Assembly: GCA_013122435.1 (NCBI GenBank)
Contig: WYDT01000025.1
Coordinates: forward strand, 70,535-103,548
Source: Chloroflexi bacterium AL-N1
GTDB taxonomy: Bacteria > Chloroflexota > Chloroflexia > Chloroflexales > Roseiflexaceae
DNA length: 33,014 nucleotides
Direction of reading: 5' to 3'
Below the pieces are notes generated by a model. That model saw only the letters and a program-made list of their open reading frames with translations. It was not told the DNA's origin and made no database searches. Position numbers and translations under genes: made by a program. Shown piece by piece: positions 16,658 to 25,159 of the stretch (the first letter of the stretch is position 1; each line of letters begins with the position of its first letter).

Positions 16658-17539
16658 CTAGATCTCTGTCACACTGGCATATAGTGATGGTAATTTATCT
16701 TGACGGAGCCGGAATTTCGTACCGTGATTATGCCCTGTACGTGCATCAAAGTCTACAAATACATAACCTTGTTCAATACCAACAAGAAAACTATCCAGAC
16801 TAAATTCTTGTAGCATCAAGATTTGTGAATATCTAAAAAATTCTTTGCCTTCTTCTCGTTTGACGTCAGCTTTGACATAAAAACAATTCAAGAGTTTAGT
16901 GCCAGCTTTATGACCAAGATCTTCAAAACCCCAATATGGCTGAGGATTTAGCTCACCTAATCCCATCAGTGTTTCAACTATTCTTAGCCAAGTTTCGTGA
17001 CGAGGGTTAACAGTGTTGGCATCAAAGGATACAAGTAATTTAGAGTTATCCCAATCCACAATAAGTATGAAACCACAATCACTGCGTGTTGATCCACTAA
17101 TAGTCTGCCTAAAACTCATTTCCTCAGTACTGTATTTTGTGCCTGCTTCCTTGTGGGACCAACCGTAGTTTGGTAGAAAAACGAGAGGGACAAACTTAAT
17201 GGCTCTTGGTGAAGGTTCCATGTGAAAAAGTGTAACAAGTGATGTTGTTTTTGCTCGCTGACATTTCAATTCCCATTCAGATGCATTCGGAATCGGGAGA
17301 TTATTTTCTTCAATACCTAGCAGATCTTCAAGAGTATTACCTACACTTCCAGCATTACCATGACGTGCACCTAATATCCATCCACTATCTCTTATCTTCT
17401 GCAATTCTTCGATTAATGTTTCTTTCGTGTATATTTTCACAGTATGTTCCCTTCCAGACTCTCTATTCTTTGGATCGTAAATTTGGTCTTCTTCAGCTAA
17501 AAACCTTAATTGTTTGTATTTATTGGCCATTGTTGGCAT
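16658..17539 (-). CDS. Type II restriction endonuclease, MvaI/BcnI family
   Basis: 293 residues. The N-terminal half carries the MvaI/BcnI signature: GNAGSVGNTLEDLLGIEENNLPIPN compressed in residues 61-85, then WELKCQR with an E-x-K pair (Glu90, Lys92) as candidate catalytic and metal-binding residues, and TLFHMEPSPR. This family cuts as a monomer within CC-N-GG-type sites (MvaI at CCWGG, BcnI at CCSGG); which variant applies here is not readable. The methyltransferase gene lies seven bases upstream on the same strand. AT-rich codon use compared with copA suggests acquisition by transfer. It is convergent with the hydrolase gene. The first ATG is taken; a second at 17530 is nearly as good, and neither has a strong ribosome site. 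Confidence 0.88.
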   Translation of the reverse strand: MPTMANKYKQLRFLAEEDQIYDPKNRESGREHTVKIYTKETLIEELQKIRDSGWILGARHGNAGSVGNTLEDLLGIEENNLPIPNASEWELKCQRAKTTSLVTLFHMEPSPRAIKFVPLVFLPNYGWSHKEAGTKYSTEEMSFRQTISGSTRSDCGFILIVDWDNSKLLVSFDANTVNPRHETWLRIVETLMGLGELNPQPYWGFEDLGHKAGTKLLNCFYVKADVKREEGKEFFRYSQILMLQEFSLDSFLVGIEQGYVFVDFDARTGHNHGTKFRLRQDKLPSLYASVTEI

Positions 17540-17546
17540 TAGATTC

Positions 17547-18527
17547 TTAGCTAGTTATGTCTGTCGGCGGACGCCAGAAATCTAGTAGGTATTCAAAAGT
17601 TGTGCCCATAGTAATGTAATTTGATGGCCAACCAAAAATACCAACACGGTTGACAATATTTGTACGGTCCCAAATGATAGTGTTACGTAATTCGTATCCT
17701 CTCTTACGTAATTCTTCTACTAATGCGATATGGATAGTAATACGCTCATTTTCCCACCACATATCAGGTACATTGATAACACAATGTGCTTTAGGTCGTA
17801 AAAGTGGCAACAGATTTGCAAAGATGTCACCCATAGCTCTTGTATACTCTTCTAACGACATTGTTCCTAAATCACGCGGGTCCTGTGAATATTGTTCTAC
17901 CTTATCGAATTGACCATTCTTTCGCTCATTGCCTCGCCGTGATTTGTTTTTCCTTTTGCGATTGAGCAAATTTGCATAGGGTGGGGATGTCCATATGAGA
18001 CTTATAGTCTCACATGTTATATAGTTAGGGATATATAAAGCATCATCCTGAACAACGAGTTGCTGCGCTTGATTAAACATATTATTTGATACAAGACGTT
18101 CTTCGCATAAATCAATATAGTTTTCGTGAAGATCAAAACCAACAGCATTCCGATTTAATTCTTGCGCTGCAACTAATGTTGTTCCACTTCCAACAAATGG
18201 ATCAATTACTAATTCCCCCTCATGAGTGAATAGTTCAATTATCCTTTTAGAAAGTGAAATGGGGAACGTGGCTGGATGAAGATTCTTATCCCTAACATCA
18301 CGACCACTGTAATTAAACTGCCAAACACCAAGCTGACTTTTAATCCACTCCTTAGCTGTCATACAATTTAGATGCTTTGGAGGACAATCACATGTTCTAG
18401 AACATCCGATGTTGAGAAATGTTCGATAAAGAGAAGTATTTTCTTTGAGAGTTCGTGGCAAAACGCTTTCCTGTGTGGTCATGGAATACACCAGATGAAG
18501 ATATTTTGTACTTTCCGCAGCAATCAT
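17547..18527 (-). CDS. DNA amino-methyltransferase of the R-M pair (SPPY type, probably N4-cytosine)
   Basis: 326 residues. Motif order is X (HPATFP, 84-89), I (DPFVGSGTT, 109-117), II (GFDLHENY, 130-137), then IV (TSPPY, 180-184). SPPY is characteristic of N4-cytosine methyltransferases, which fits a CC-N-GG-type partner nuclease. A lysine/arginine-rich stretch (KRKNKSRRGNERK, about 191-203) follows motif IV. Before the methyltransferase core there is a cysteine cluster (Cys42, 46, 48, 55) that could bind zinc. Methylation protects host DNA from the adjacent nuclease. A shorter start at 18482 is possible. I see no separate controller gene, and the gene precedes the nuclease on one transcript. 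Confidence 0.9.
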   Translation of the reverse strand: MIAAESTKYLHLVYSMTTQESVLPRTLKENTSLYRTFLNIGCSRTCDCPPKHLNCMTAKEWIKSQLGVWQFNYSGRDVRDKNLHPATFPISLSKRIIELFTHEGELVIDPFVGSGTTLVAAQELNRNAVGFDLHENYIDLCEERLVSNNMFNQAQQLVVQDDALYIPNYITCETISLIWTSPPYANLLNRKRKNKSRRGNERKNGQFDKVEQYSQDPRDLGTMSLEEYTRAMGDIFANLLPLLRPKAHCVINVPDMWWENERITIHIALVEELRKRGYELRNTIIWDRTNIVNRVGIFGWPSNYITMGTTFEYLLDFWRPPTDITS

Positions 18528-18610
18528 TTGCTCTGTTAAACTACGGTTCTAGTATTGTAGCAGATTTCTTCAACTTTATGGAACCAGTAAATATCATCGA
18601 TCCTCACTAA

Positions 18611-18642
18611 CAAGAGGCACGCCCAACTGAACATGCCTCTTG
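18611..18642 (-). terminator. Hairpin downstream of copA
   Basis: CAAGAGGCA (18611-18619) and TGCCTCTTG (18634-18642) form a nine-base stem with a 14-base loop, 22 bases past the copA stop. The following T tract on the minus strand is weak, so termination may be partial. It separates the copper operon from the restriction-modification genes. Confidence 0.5.
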
Positions 18643-18664
18643 CCTCTTCACTGATAAAACAAAA

Positions 18665-21241
18665 CTATCCTACTTCTTCCAACTTCGTACCACGCAACCG
18701 CAACGAATTACTCACCACAAACACCGAACTAAAGGCCATCGCTCCTGCCGCAAGAATCGGGTGCAACTGCCACCCAGTAAATGGGTACAGCACGCCCGCA
18801 GCCAGCGGAATCAGCGATACGTTGTAGATAAACGCCCAGAACAGATTCCAGCGAATAGTCTGCATCGTGCGTTTGCTCAGGAGAATTGACTGCGGCACAC
18901 TACGGAGATCGCCGCGCATCAGCGTCACGTCGGCGGCTTCCATCGCCACATCGGTGCCAGTCCCAATCGCAATGCCTACATCTGCCTGCGCCAGTGCCGG
19001 TGCGTCGTTGATGCCATCGCCAACCATCGCCACAACTTTGTGCTCGCCCTGCAAGCGCCGCACTTCGCTCACCTTGTCTTCAGGCAGCACCTCGGCCAGC
19101 ACCCGATCAATACCGACCTGTTGAGCAATCGCTTCAGCCGTGCGCTGGTTATCGCCGGTGAGCATGGCCACCTCGATGCCCTGTCGGTGCAACTCAGCGA
19201 TGGCAGCCTGCGAGGTGGGTTTGACCGTATCGGCGACAGCAATGACGCCCAGTGCAACGCCATCCGCAGCCACAATCATCGCGGTTTTACCTTCTCCCTG
19301 CAACCGAGTAATCTCTGCTGCCAGATCGTTCAGAGGGATGTTTTTATCATGCATCAACTTGACGTTCCCAAGCAGTACCACCTGTTCATCGACCTGCGCC
19401 ACGATTCCATGCCCAGCGATAGCCGCAAAGTTTTGTGGCTGCGACAACGCTAATCCACGCTCGCGGGCTGATTGGACGATGGTCTCTCCCAGTGGATGTT
19501 CGCTTCCCCGCTCGGCAGAAGCGGCCAGACGCAGCAGCTCGTCGGAAGCGCTCTGAGCAACAGGTGCAGCCTGTGTTGATGGCAAAACATCGTCTGTGGG
19601 GTGTGCAACCACCAGCGTCGGTTCGCGCACCAATGCAGCCTGGGGAGCCACCGCAATGATGTCGGTGATGACCGGCTTACCCTCGGTAATCGTACCAGTT
19701 TTATCCAGCACCACGGTTTGAATACGGTTCGCACGTTCAAGACTTTCCGCATTCTTTATTAAAATCCCATGCTCTGCACCTGTGCCGGTCCCCACCATTA
19801 TCGCGGTAGGAGTCGCCAGACCCAGCGCACACGGACACGCGATCACCAGCACGGCGACGGCGAAAATGAGCGCGGTTGTCAGCCCGACCCCGCCAATAAA
19901 ATACCAGACCAGGAAAGTCGTCAGCGCAATGACGATGACAACGGGCACAAAGACCGACGACACCTGGTCAACCAATCGCTGTACCGGCGCACGACTGCCC
20001 TGCGCTTCCTGCACAAGCCGTACAATCTGGGCCAGCGCGGTCTCTTTGCCAACCCGTGTTGCACGGAATTGGAAGCTGCCCGTCTTGTTGACCGTCGCAC
20101 CGATCACCGTATCATCCTCGACTTTCTCGACAGGTAGACTTTCGCCAGTGACCATGCTTTCGTCGATGCTGGATCGCCCGCTGGTGATGACACCATCGAC
20201 GGGAATCTTCTCGCCGGGGCGCACGATCACAATATCGCCCTGACGCACCTCACCGACTGGGATATCCTGCTCATCACCACCACGCAGCACCCGTGCGGTT
20301 TTGGCCTGCAAGCCCATCAATGCTTTAATCGCAGCACTCGTCCGACTCTTAGCGCGTACTTCCATGTACTTGCCAACCAGAATCAAGGTAATGATCAGGG
20401 CGGCTGTCTCAAAATAGACGTGTCCTGCAAGTCCGAAAACCATCAAAGCGATGCTATAGAAGTAGGCTGCCGATGAACCCATTGCAATCAGCGTATCCAT
20501 ATTGGCGGTACGTGCCTTGAGTGCTTTCCATGCGTTCACATAGAAATCCCAGCCGCTGTAGAACTGCACCGGGGTCGCCAGAAGTAGCAACAACCAGTTG
20601 AGCAGATCGGTATGGGCTGGGTGGTGCATCATCCCCGGATGCACAGTGACACCCTCGACAAAAATCCAGGGCGCGATCAAGCCAAAATCACGTGACATCG
20701 AGATCACAAAGACCGGGACACTCAGCAGGACACCGACGAGTAGTTTGCGCCGTTTGTCGGCCAGCTCACGCTCACGGGCGGCGGCCTCGATGTCTTCGGC
20801 ATCGTGCATGGCTTCATCGGGCGTTTCGATCACACCGTAGCCAGCCCGCTCAACCGTGGCCTTTAGCTCCGACCATCCGGTGGTGGTCGGCGTGTAGGTG
20901 ACCGTGGCGTGTTCAGTGGAAAGATTCACCTGAGCATTAAGAACGCCAGGGGCCTTTTTGAGCGCCTTCTCAACCCGCTTGGAACATGTCGCGCACGTCA
21001 TCCCCGTGACAGGAAACTCAATACGGTCAGTTACGACGCCATACCCGGCTTTCTCGACGGTGTTCTGTAGTTCAGTTGGCGTCGTCTGCGTCGGGTCGTA
21101 ACTGATCGTCGCCTGTTCGTTGGCCAGATTGACGTGGGTTTCCAAGACGCCAGGCACTTTCTTGAGCGCCTTCTCGACCCGTTTGGAACATGTCGCACAC
21201 GTCATCCCGGTAATTAATAGCTGAAGCTGTTGGTCAGCCAT
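18665..21241 (-). CDS. copA: Copper-exporting P1B-type ATPase
   Basis: 858 residues. Two N-terminal heavy-metal-associated domains each have GMTCATC (Cys15/18 and Cys83/86). They are followed by eight expected membrane helices with the transport motif CPC near residue 467, the phosphorylation site DKTGT near 511, the SEHPLGE nucleotide-binding motif and GDGINDAP near 740. These identify a Cu(I)-type P1B-1 ATPase that pumps copper out across the cytoplasmic membrane. The C-terminal helices contain NVSLIPLAAG and a late Met/Ser pattern typical of P1B-1. AAGGA lies seven bases before the ATG. It is the last gene of csoR-copZ-copA, 84 bases after copZ. Confidence 0.97.
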   Translation of the reverse strand: MADQQLQLLITGMTCATCSKRVEKALKKVPGVLETHVNLANEQATISYDPTQTTPTELQNTVEKAGYGVVTDRIEFPVTGMTCATCSKRVEKALKKAPGVLNAQVNLSTEHATVTYTPTTTGWSELKATVERAGYGVIETPDEAMHDAEDIEAAARERELADKRRKLLVGVLLSVPVFVISMSRDFGLIAPWIFVEGVTVHPGMMHHPAHTDLLNWLLLLLATPVQFYSGWDFYVNAWKALKARTANMDTLIAMGSSAAYFYSIALMVFGLAGHVYFETAALIITLILVGKYMEVRAKSRTSAAIKALMGLQAKTARVLRGGDEQDIPVGEVRQGDIVIVRPGEKIPVDGVITSGRSSIDESMVTGESLPVEKVEDDTVIGATVNKTGSFQFRATRVGKETALAQIVRLVQEAQGSRAPVQRLVDQVSSVFVPVVIVIALTTFLVWYFIGGVGLTTALIFAVAVLVIACPCALGLATPTAIMVGTGTGAEHGILIKNAESLERANRIQTVVLDKTGTITEGKPVITDIIAVAPQAALVREPTLVVAHPTDDVLPSTQAAPVAQSASDELLRLAASAERGSEHPLGETIVQSARERGLALSQPQNFAAIAGHGIVAQVDEQVVLLGNVKLMHDKNIPLNDLAAEITRLQGEGKTAMIVAADGVALGVIAVADTVKPTSQAAIAELHRQGIEVAMLTGDNQRTAEAIAQQVGIDRVLAEVLPEDKVSEVRRLQGEHKVVAMVGDGINDAPALAQADVGIAIGTGTDVAMEAADVTLMRGDLRSVPQSILLSKRTMQTIRWNLFWAFIYNVSLIPLAAGVLYPFTGWQLHPILAAGAMAFSSVFVVSNSLRLRGTKLEEVG

Positions 21242-21325
21242 AGTCGTTCCTTTGGTATGTTAGGTCTCAGAAGTTTGGTGATGTGTTGACAGGTACAAAG
21301 CAGAATGGTCTGTCAATCATCACAA

Positions 21326-21544
21326 CTACCCCTGAACCTGTGTTACTTCATCAAATCCGGCTTCCTGAATAGCAGCGACAATCGCATCAGTATGGACTTG
21401 CTCACCATGGGCAACCGTTACTGTTTTCGCATCAATGCTTACCTGCACATTTTGTACGTCGGAGAGGGCAGAAACTTCTTTGGTAATGGCATTTACGCAG
21501 TGCTGGCATGATATTTCGGGAACCAGAAACTGTTGAGTTGTCAT
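21326..21544 (-). CDS. copZ: Copper chaperone, heavy-metal-associated domain
   Basis: A 72-residue single HMA domain (beta-alpha-beta-beta-alpha-beta) with the metal site ISCQHC (Cys13, Cys16). Such proteins carry Cu(I) in the cytoplasm and hand it to the N-terminal domains of CopA or to the sensor. AAGGAGG sits five bases before the ATG, the strongest ribosome site of the operon, so it may be made in excess over CopA. It follows csoR by 23 bases. Confidence 0.93.
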   Translation of the reverse strand: MTTQQFLVPEISCQHCVNAITKEVSALSDVQNVQVSIDAKTVTVAHGEQVHTDAIVAAIQEAGFDEVTQVQG

Positions 21545-21567
21545 ACGATCCTCCTTGTTAAAATGTA

Positions 21568-21858
21568 TTATTCTGTAGGAACCTGTAATCGATTCGTTGC
21601 TTCAAAGACCTGCATGAGTTCAGCGATCACGCGTTCACGCTCCTCGGGTTGCTCTCCACGAATTGCGGTAGTGACACACGTATTCAAGTGATTGGTGAGG
21701 ATCATGCTGTTGAACTTGTCGAGCGCACGCTGGATCGCCTGTGTCTGCTTGATAATATCGATACAATACGTATCTGACTCAACCATGCGCTGTACGCCAC
21801 GCACATGGCCTTCGACTGTTTTCAGGCGATTGAGTAAGAGTTGTTTTTCATCAACCAT
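21568..21858 (-). CDS. csoR: CsoR/RcnR-family copper-sensing repressor
   Basis: A 96-residue all-helical protein of the DUF156 family. The metal ligands of CsoR are present as Cys32 (TYCIDI), His57 and Cys61 (NHLNTC), the Cys-His-Cys set that binds Cu(I) and releases the repressor from DNA. RLKTVEGHVRGVQRMVE is the conserved N-terminal helix used for DNA contact. It is the first gene of the copper operon and lies directly behind the operator described at 21879-21904, so it represses itself, copZ and copA. The ribosome site before the ATG is weak. Confidence 0.95.
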   Translation of the reverse strand: MVDEKQLLLNRLKTVEGHVRGVQRMVESDTYCIDIIKQTQAIQRALDKFNSMILTNHLNTCVTTAIRGEQPEERERVIAELMQVFEATNRLQVPTE

Positions 21859-21878
21859 GGCAATACTGCTTTCTATAT

Positions 21879-21904
21879 TACCCCCTCCCCATGGGGTATG
21901 GGTA
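21879..21904. promoter_or_regulatory. CsoR operator-like palindrome
   Basis: A 26-base pseudopalindrome centred between 21891 and 21892. TACCC (21879-21883) mirrors GGGTA (21900-21904), and CCCCA (21887-21891) mirrors TGGGG (21892-21896), with three mismatched pairs between. G-tract/C-tract palindromes of this shape are the known operators of CsoR-type repressors. It covers the expected transcription start of the csoR promoter, so bound repressor would block initiation. Confidence 0.85.
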
Positions 21905-21905
21905 C

Positions 21906-21934
21906 ATTATAAGATCAAGATTGTACTCTGTCAA
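21906..21934 (-). promoter_or_regulatory. Consensus promoter of the csoR-copZ-copA operon
   Basis: On the minus strand, TTGACA (21929-21934) and TATAAT (21906-21911) are both perfect consensus hexamers with an ideal 17-base spacer. The start point falls inside the adjacent operator. Such a strong promoter needs tight repression, in keeping with CsoR control. Confidence 0.85.
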
Positions 21935-21955
21935 TATGATCGTTTTGATAAACGT

Positions 21956-22590
21956 TTAGGATTTTCTTGAATACAACAACATGGCCACACGCGACAACCA
22001 TCGAATGGGAAGTGACGCTGCTTCCAGTGAGCCACTGTCATATGGTGGCTCCGGGTCATACTCAATGCCGAGCTGAATGGTTTTCGCGACAGCAGAACTG
22101 GCAACCTGGCCCGTGAGTTGGAGGGCCATATCGATACCCGCCGAGACACCCGCTGCGGTCACGATTTTGCCATGGCGCACCACCCGCTTCCGTACTGGCC
22201 GTGCGCCATAACGTCTGAGTTGGGGTGTACATACCAGTGTGTGGTCGCTTTTACCCCTTTGAGAATACCAGCCGCACCGAGAATAAGCGATCCGGTACAT
22301 ACAGAAGTGGTGTAGCGCGTCTGCTGGTGTACAGCACGAACCCACGACAGCACCCGCTCATTACGCAGCACTTCGCCTTGCTTACCACCGGGAACGAGGA
22401 GCACATCTGGCCTGGGGACATCATCGAGTTGGTAATCCGCAATGAGTCCTAACCCCGCATCAGTGCGGATCGGACCGACTTCCGCAGCAACCCAGCGCAC
22501 GGTTGCCCCTGGAATACGGGAAAGGACATCGTATGGACCTATGGCGTCGAGGGCTGTCATATTATTGTAGAGCAGCATAGCAATTTGCAT
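21956..22590 (-). pseudogene. DJ-1/PfpI family protein, frameshifted
   Basis: The first part, from an ATG at 22590, is a clear DJ-1/PfpI domain (MLLYNNMTALDAIGPYDVLS, LLVPGGKQG, nucleophile Cys98 in SVCTGSLILGAAG, ATTHW at 115-119), resembling isonitrile-hydratase-like members. After HWYVHP (about residue 123) the frame yields foreign sequence. The expected continuation, LRRYGARPVRKRVV then GKIVTAAGVSAGIDMAL, is in another frame down to 21956. Adding one base to the four-G run at 22222-22225 restores one reading frame of about 211 residues. This is either a true single-base loss in a homopolymer or a sequencing error. If real, the protein lacks its C-terminal half and is probably inactive. 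Confidence 0.82.
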
Positions 22591-22621
22591 CGTTCCCAAT
22601 CCCTTCCAAATGACAACATGA

Positions 22622-22668
22622 CTGACACACATTATGTTAAGTTAAGAGGGGAGTGCTCAATGTGTCAG
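22622..22668. repeat. Inverted repeat upstream of the DJ-1/PfpI gene
   Basis: CTGACACA (22622-22629) and TGTGTCAG (22661-22668) are exact inverted copies 31 bases apart, just upstream of the gene starting at 22590. They may be an operator with two half-sites or a long hairpin; no family match is claimed. Confidence 0.4.
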
Positions 22669-22676
22669 ATAGAGAA

Positions 22677-22718
22677 ATAGTGCCGACTGCATACCTTCAT
22701 GTATACTTCTGGCACTAT
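22677..22718 (-). terminator. Hairpin downstream of cutA
   Basis: ATAGTGCC (22677-22684) and GGCACTAT (22711-22718) form an eight-base stem with internal GTAT/ATAC pairing, 30 bases after the cutA stop. On the minus strand a TTTCTCT tail follows, which fits an intrinsic terminator for cutA. Confidence 0.6.
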
Positions 22719-22747
22719 CAAATAACACACATCCAATGTTCTGTGGC

Positions 22748-23071
22748 TTACCGCGTATTCTCATCGATCCATTGCAGATAGGCTGGGAGGCCACGCTGGA
22801 TGGGAGCCTGCACGATTTCAGGAACATCGTAGCTGTGATGCTGGGTCAAAAATTGCTCGACATCATCATAGCAGCCTTGGTTGGTCTTGATCAGCATCAG
22901 ATACTCAGGGCTGTTCTCGATCTTCCCTTCCCACGCGTAATAGCTCGTAATGTTGAGAATCTGCACACACGCCGCGAGTTTTTGCTCGACCAACCCTTGC
23001 GCCAGTCGCGCGGCCTCGTCCTGCGAGTCGGTCGTCGTCATCACAATGCCGTACTGGTTATTTTTGCTCAT
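22748..23071 (-). CDS. cutA: Divalent cation tolerance protein CutA
   Basis: 107 residues, normal CutA1 length. The ferredoxin-like fold is recognisable: GIVMTTTDSQDEAARLAQGLVEQKLAACVQI at the N-terminus, SYYAWEGKIENSPEYLMLIKT in the middle and HSYDVPEIVQAPI near the end. CutA forms very stable trimers in the cytoplasm and has been linked to copper tolerance, though its molecular job remains uncertain. AAGGAG is eight bases before the ATG. Its closeness to the copper operon may be meaningful but it has its own transcription unit. Confidence 0.95.
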   Translation of the reverse strand: MSKNNQYGIVMTTTDSQDEAARLAQGLVEQKLAACVQILNITSYYAWEGKIENSPEYLMLIKTNQGCYDDVEQFLTQHHSYDVPEIVQAPIQRGLPAYLQWIDENTR

Positions 23072-23137
23072 AATCGCTGCTCCTTATGGAATGCCCACAG
23101 CTAAAAGCCGTAGGCTACAACAATTTCGATAACGTTT

Positions 23138-24313
23138 TTACACCTCGCGTGCCAACGAGCGTTTCGGTACAGGTTTTTGTCCCAGCACATCGGCATAACA
23201 CCCTAGTACCCGTTCGACCACACGATCCCACGTGAACATCTGCAGCGTCCACTCGCGGCCCTGCAGGCCAAGTTGTTTACGCAATGCAGTATCACGCAAC
23301 AGTTGATCGATCCGGTCAGCCATCGCACGTGGGTCGGCAGGCGGCACCAAAAAGCCCGTTTCGCCATCACGCACCACCTCGATCAGACCACCAGTCCGTG
23401 CGGCGACGACCGGGCGGGCACACGCCATAGCTTCACACGCAGCGATACAGAAGGTCTCGTGATCGGTGCTTGGCATCACAAACATATCACTCACCGCGTG
23501 GTAGCGCGGCAAGTCCGTATTCGCCAGCGCCCCCAGAAAATGCACACGGTCAGCGATACCAAGCTGTTGGGCGCGCTGCTCAAGGTTGGTGCGGTGTGGC
23601 CCATCACCCGCAAGGAGCAAACGCGGCGCCAGACGGCCCTTGAGCAGCGCCATGGCATCCAGCAGATGATCGATGCCCTTGAACGTCACCAGACGACCGA
23701 CGTAGAACAGCACAGGCGCACCATCAGGGGATAGCCGCTTCCGCAATGTTGGTACAGGTGAGAGTGGGCAGAAGATGCGCTCATCAAACCCATTGTAGGA
23801 AACCGAGATCGGCATGCGAAAGTGGTTCTCCACCATCTGTGCGTTGTACCGGCTGCACGCAAATGAGCCATCAATCGACCGACGGAACAGCACATCACCA
23901 GGAAAAAAATCAGTTCCCTGCGAGTTGTAGACGACACGGGCATTGCTGTAGTTTCGGGCGTGCGCCGATATCGGAAAGTCGTAGGGCTTCGATACCTGGA
24001 TAATGTCGAAGTTGCCGTTGGTAAGGTCCTGCACAGCACTGGTCGCCATCGACATACGCTCCAATAGTTTGAGTAGATTAAGCGACTTGCGGAGTGGTGG
24101 CACACGCCCCCAGACCTCACGTGCAATATAAGGATACTGCAAAATCGTCAGGTCTTTGTATGGTCGCGTAACACTTCCACGCCCACCAAACAGATAGACC
24201 GCATGGCCTTGCTCGGAGATGCGGCGGGCCACCTCCCACACAAAACTCTCGACACCACCATGCTTGGTGGTCGTGGTCAGATTGTAAAAGGCAATTTTGA
24301 GTTGTCGTTGCAT
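23138..24313 (-). CDS. Glycosyltransferase family 4 (GT4)
   Basis: 391 residues with a GT-B fold. N-terminal acceptor domain: NLTTTTKHGGVESFVWEVARR. C-terminal donor domain: YVGRLVTFKGIDHLLDA, LLAGDGPHR, HFLGAL and the retaining-enzyme motif DHETFCIAACEAMACARPVVAARTGG with the E-x7-E pair that binds the nucleotide sugar. It ends at GFLVPPADP and a short helical tail. Such enzymes add sugars to lipids, polysaccharides or natural products; the acceptor is unknown. The ribosome site is poor. The flippase and membrane protein 6-9 kb away could belong to the same surface-glycan pathway, which is inference. Confidence 0.92.
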   Translation of the reverse strand: MQRQLKIAFYNLTTTTKHGGVESFVWEVARRISEQGHAVYLFGGRGSVTRPYKDLTILQYPYIAREVWGRVPPLRKSLNLLKLLERMSMATSAVQDLTNGNFDIIQVSKPYDFPISAHARNYSNARVVYNSQGTDFFPGDVLFRRSIDGSFACSRYNAQMVENHFRMPISVSYNGFDERIFCPLSPVPTLRKRLSPDGAPVLFYVGRLVTFKGIDHLLDAMALLKGRLAPRLLLAGDGPHRTNLEQRAQQLGIADRVHFLGALANTDLPRYHAVSDMFVMPSTDHETFCIAACEAMACARPVVAARTGGLIEVVRDGETGFLVPPADPRAMADRIDQLLRDTALRKQLGLQGREWTLQMFTWDRVVERVLGCYADVLGQKPVPKRSLAREV

Positions 24314-24371
24314 AGTATGTATTGCATAAGGTGAAATATTCTTCGGTAGCTATAGTATACCGCATATGTGG

Positions 24372-25115
24372 CTACTCTTTGACCAGTCGAATAATATCGC
24401 CAACATGGATCGTGCCAATGCGCTCCGGTGAGCCATACACACCAGCACACTGGGCGTGATGATTGACAATAGTCCGTAGCACAGTGGGCGTTTGTTGAGA
24501 GGTAACTGGATCAAGGTTAGTGATCATACAGCGTACGTCTTTACGATTGACACACATCGCTGCCGAGGTGTCACGCTCGCCGAAAATGAGCAAGCCAGCA
24601 ACCCAGGCATTCTCCGGCATCAGCGCATCATCGAATGCTTCAATCAAAATGTTGGAGCGAAAGCGTAATGGATCAAGTGTGACATCTGCACTCTCGCCAA
24701 TGGTACGGACGGTCGCAGTACTGATCAACGACAGGTCCATGGTGTCGAAAAAACCACGACCGGATTGCAGCAGATAGATCGGGCCTTTGTAAAGGGAAAC
24801 AAGTTGCTGGTGGAGTTCCGCACTTTCCAGCGCGACATCCTGACCATCCGGCATACGCACCCGCACGGCTGAATCAACAGGATGGGTTGGCTCCACAAAG
24901 TAGGATGTGTACTACGACATGGTCGGCACCTCTCGCGCAGTGAGCCACGGAAAACGCGAAGCGTTATCGGCGCGGATAAAGGCATAACGGCGATCTGCCT
25001 CGAAGCCATGCCACCAGACCTGCACCTCATTAATCGACTCGCCCTTCATCGACTTCACCGGATAGCGATAGAGTCCTTTGACAATACCGACCTGCTGTGT
25101 GTTTTGCATGAGCAT
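24372..25115 (-). pseudogene. MOSC domain protein interrupted by an in-frame TAG
   Basis: From the ATG at 25115 the frame gives a MOSC N-terminal beta-barrel (GLYRYPVKSMKGE, GFEADRRYAFI, PWLTAREVP). It then meets TAG at 24912-24914. The same frame continues without a shift as YTSYFVEPTHPVDSAVRVRM into the MOSC core, with LRFRSNILIE and NRKDVRCMITNLDP typical of this family (molybdenum-cofactor sulfurase C-terminal, mARC-like). Removing the stop gives 247 residues, the usual length. A GTG at 24896 could restart translation but has no visible ribosome site. I read this as one gene with a nonsense mutation, or a sequence error. These proteins bind molybdenum cofactor or act in its sulfur chemistry. 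Confidence 0.85.
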
Positions 25116-25159
25116 AATCCTGTGTGAATGATACCAACGCTGTAAACCATATTTGCATC

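Noticed and set aside
18867..20243. Several long plus-strand ORFs inside copA
   Set aside because: They lie opposite a well-supported gene in GC-richer DNA, have low-complexity Ser/Thr/Arg translations and no ribosome sites; they are shadows of copA.
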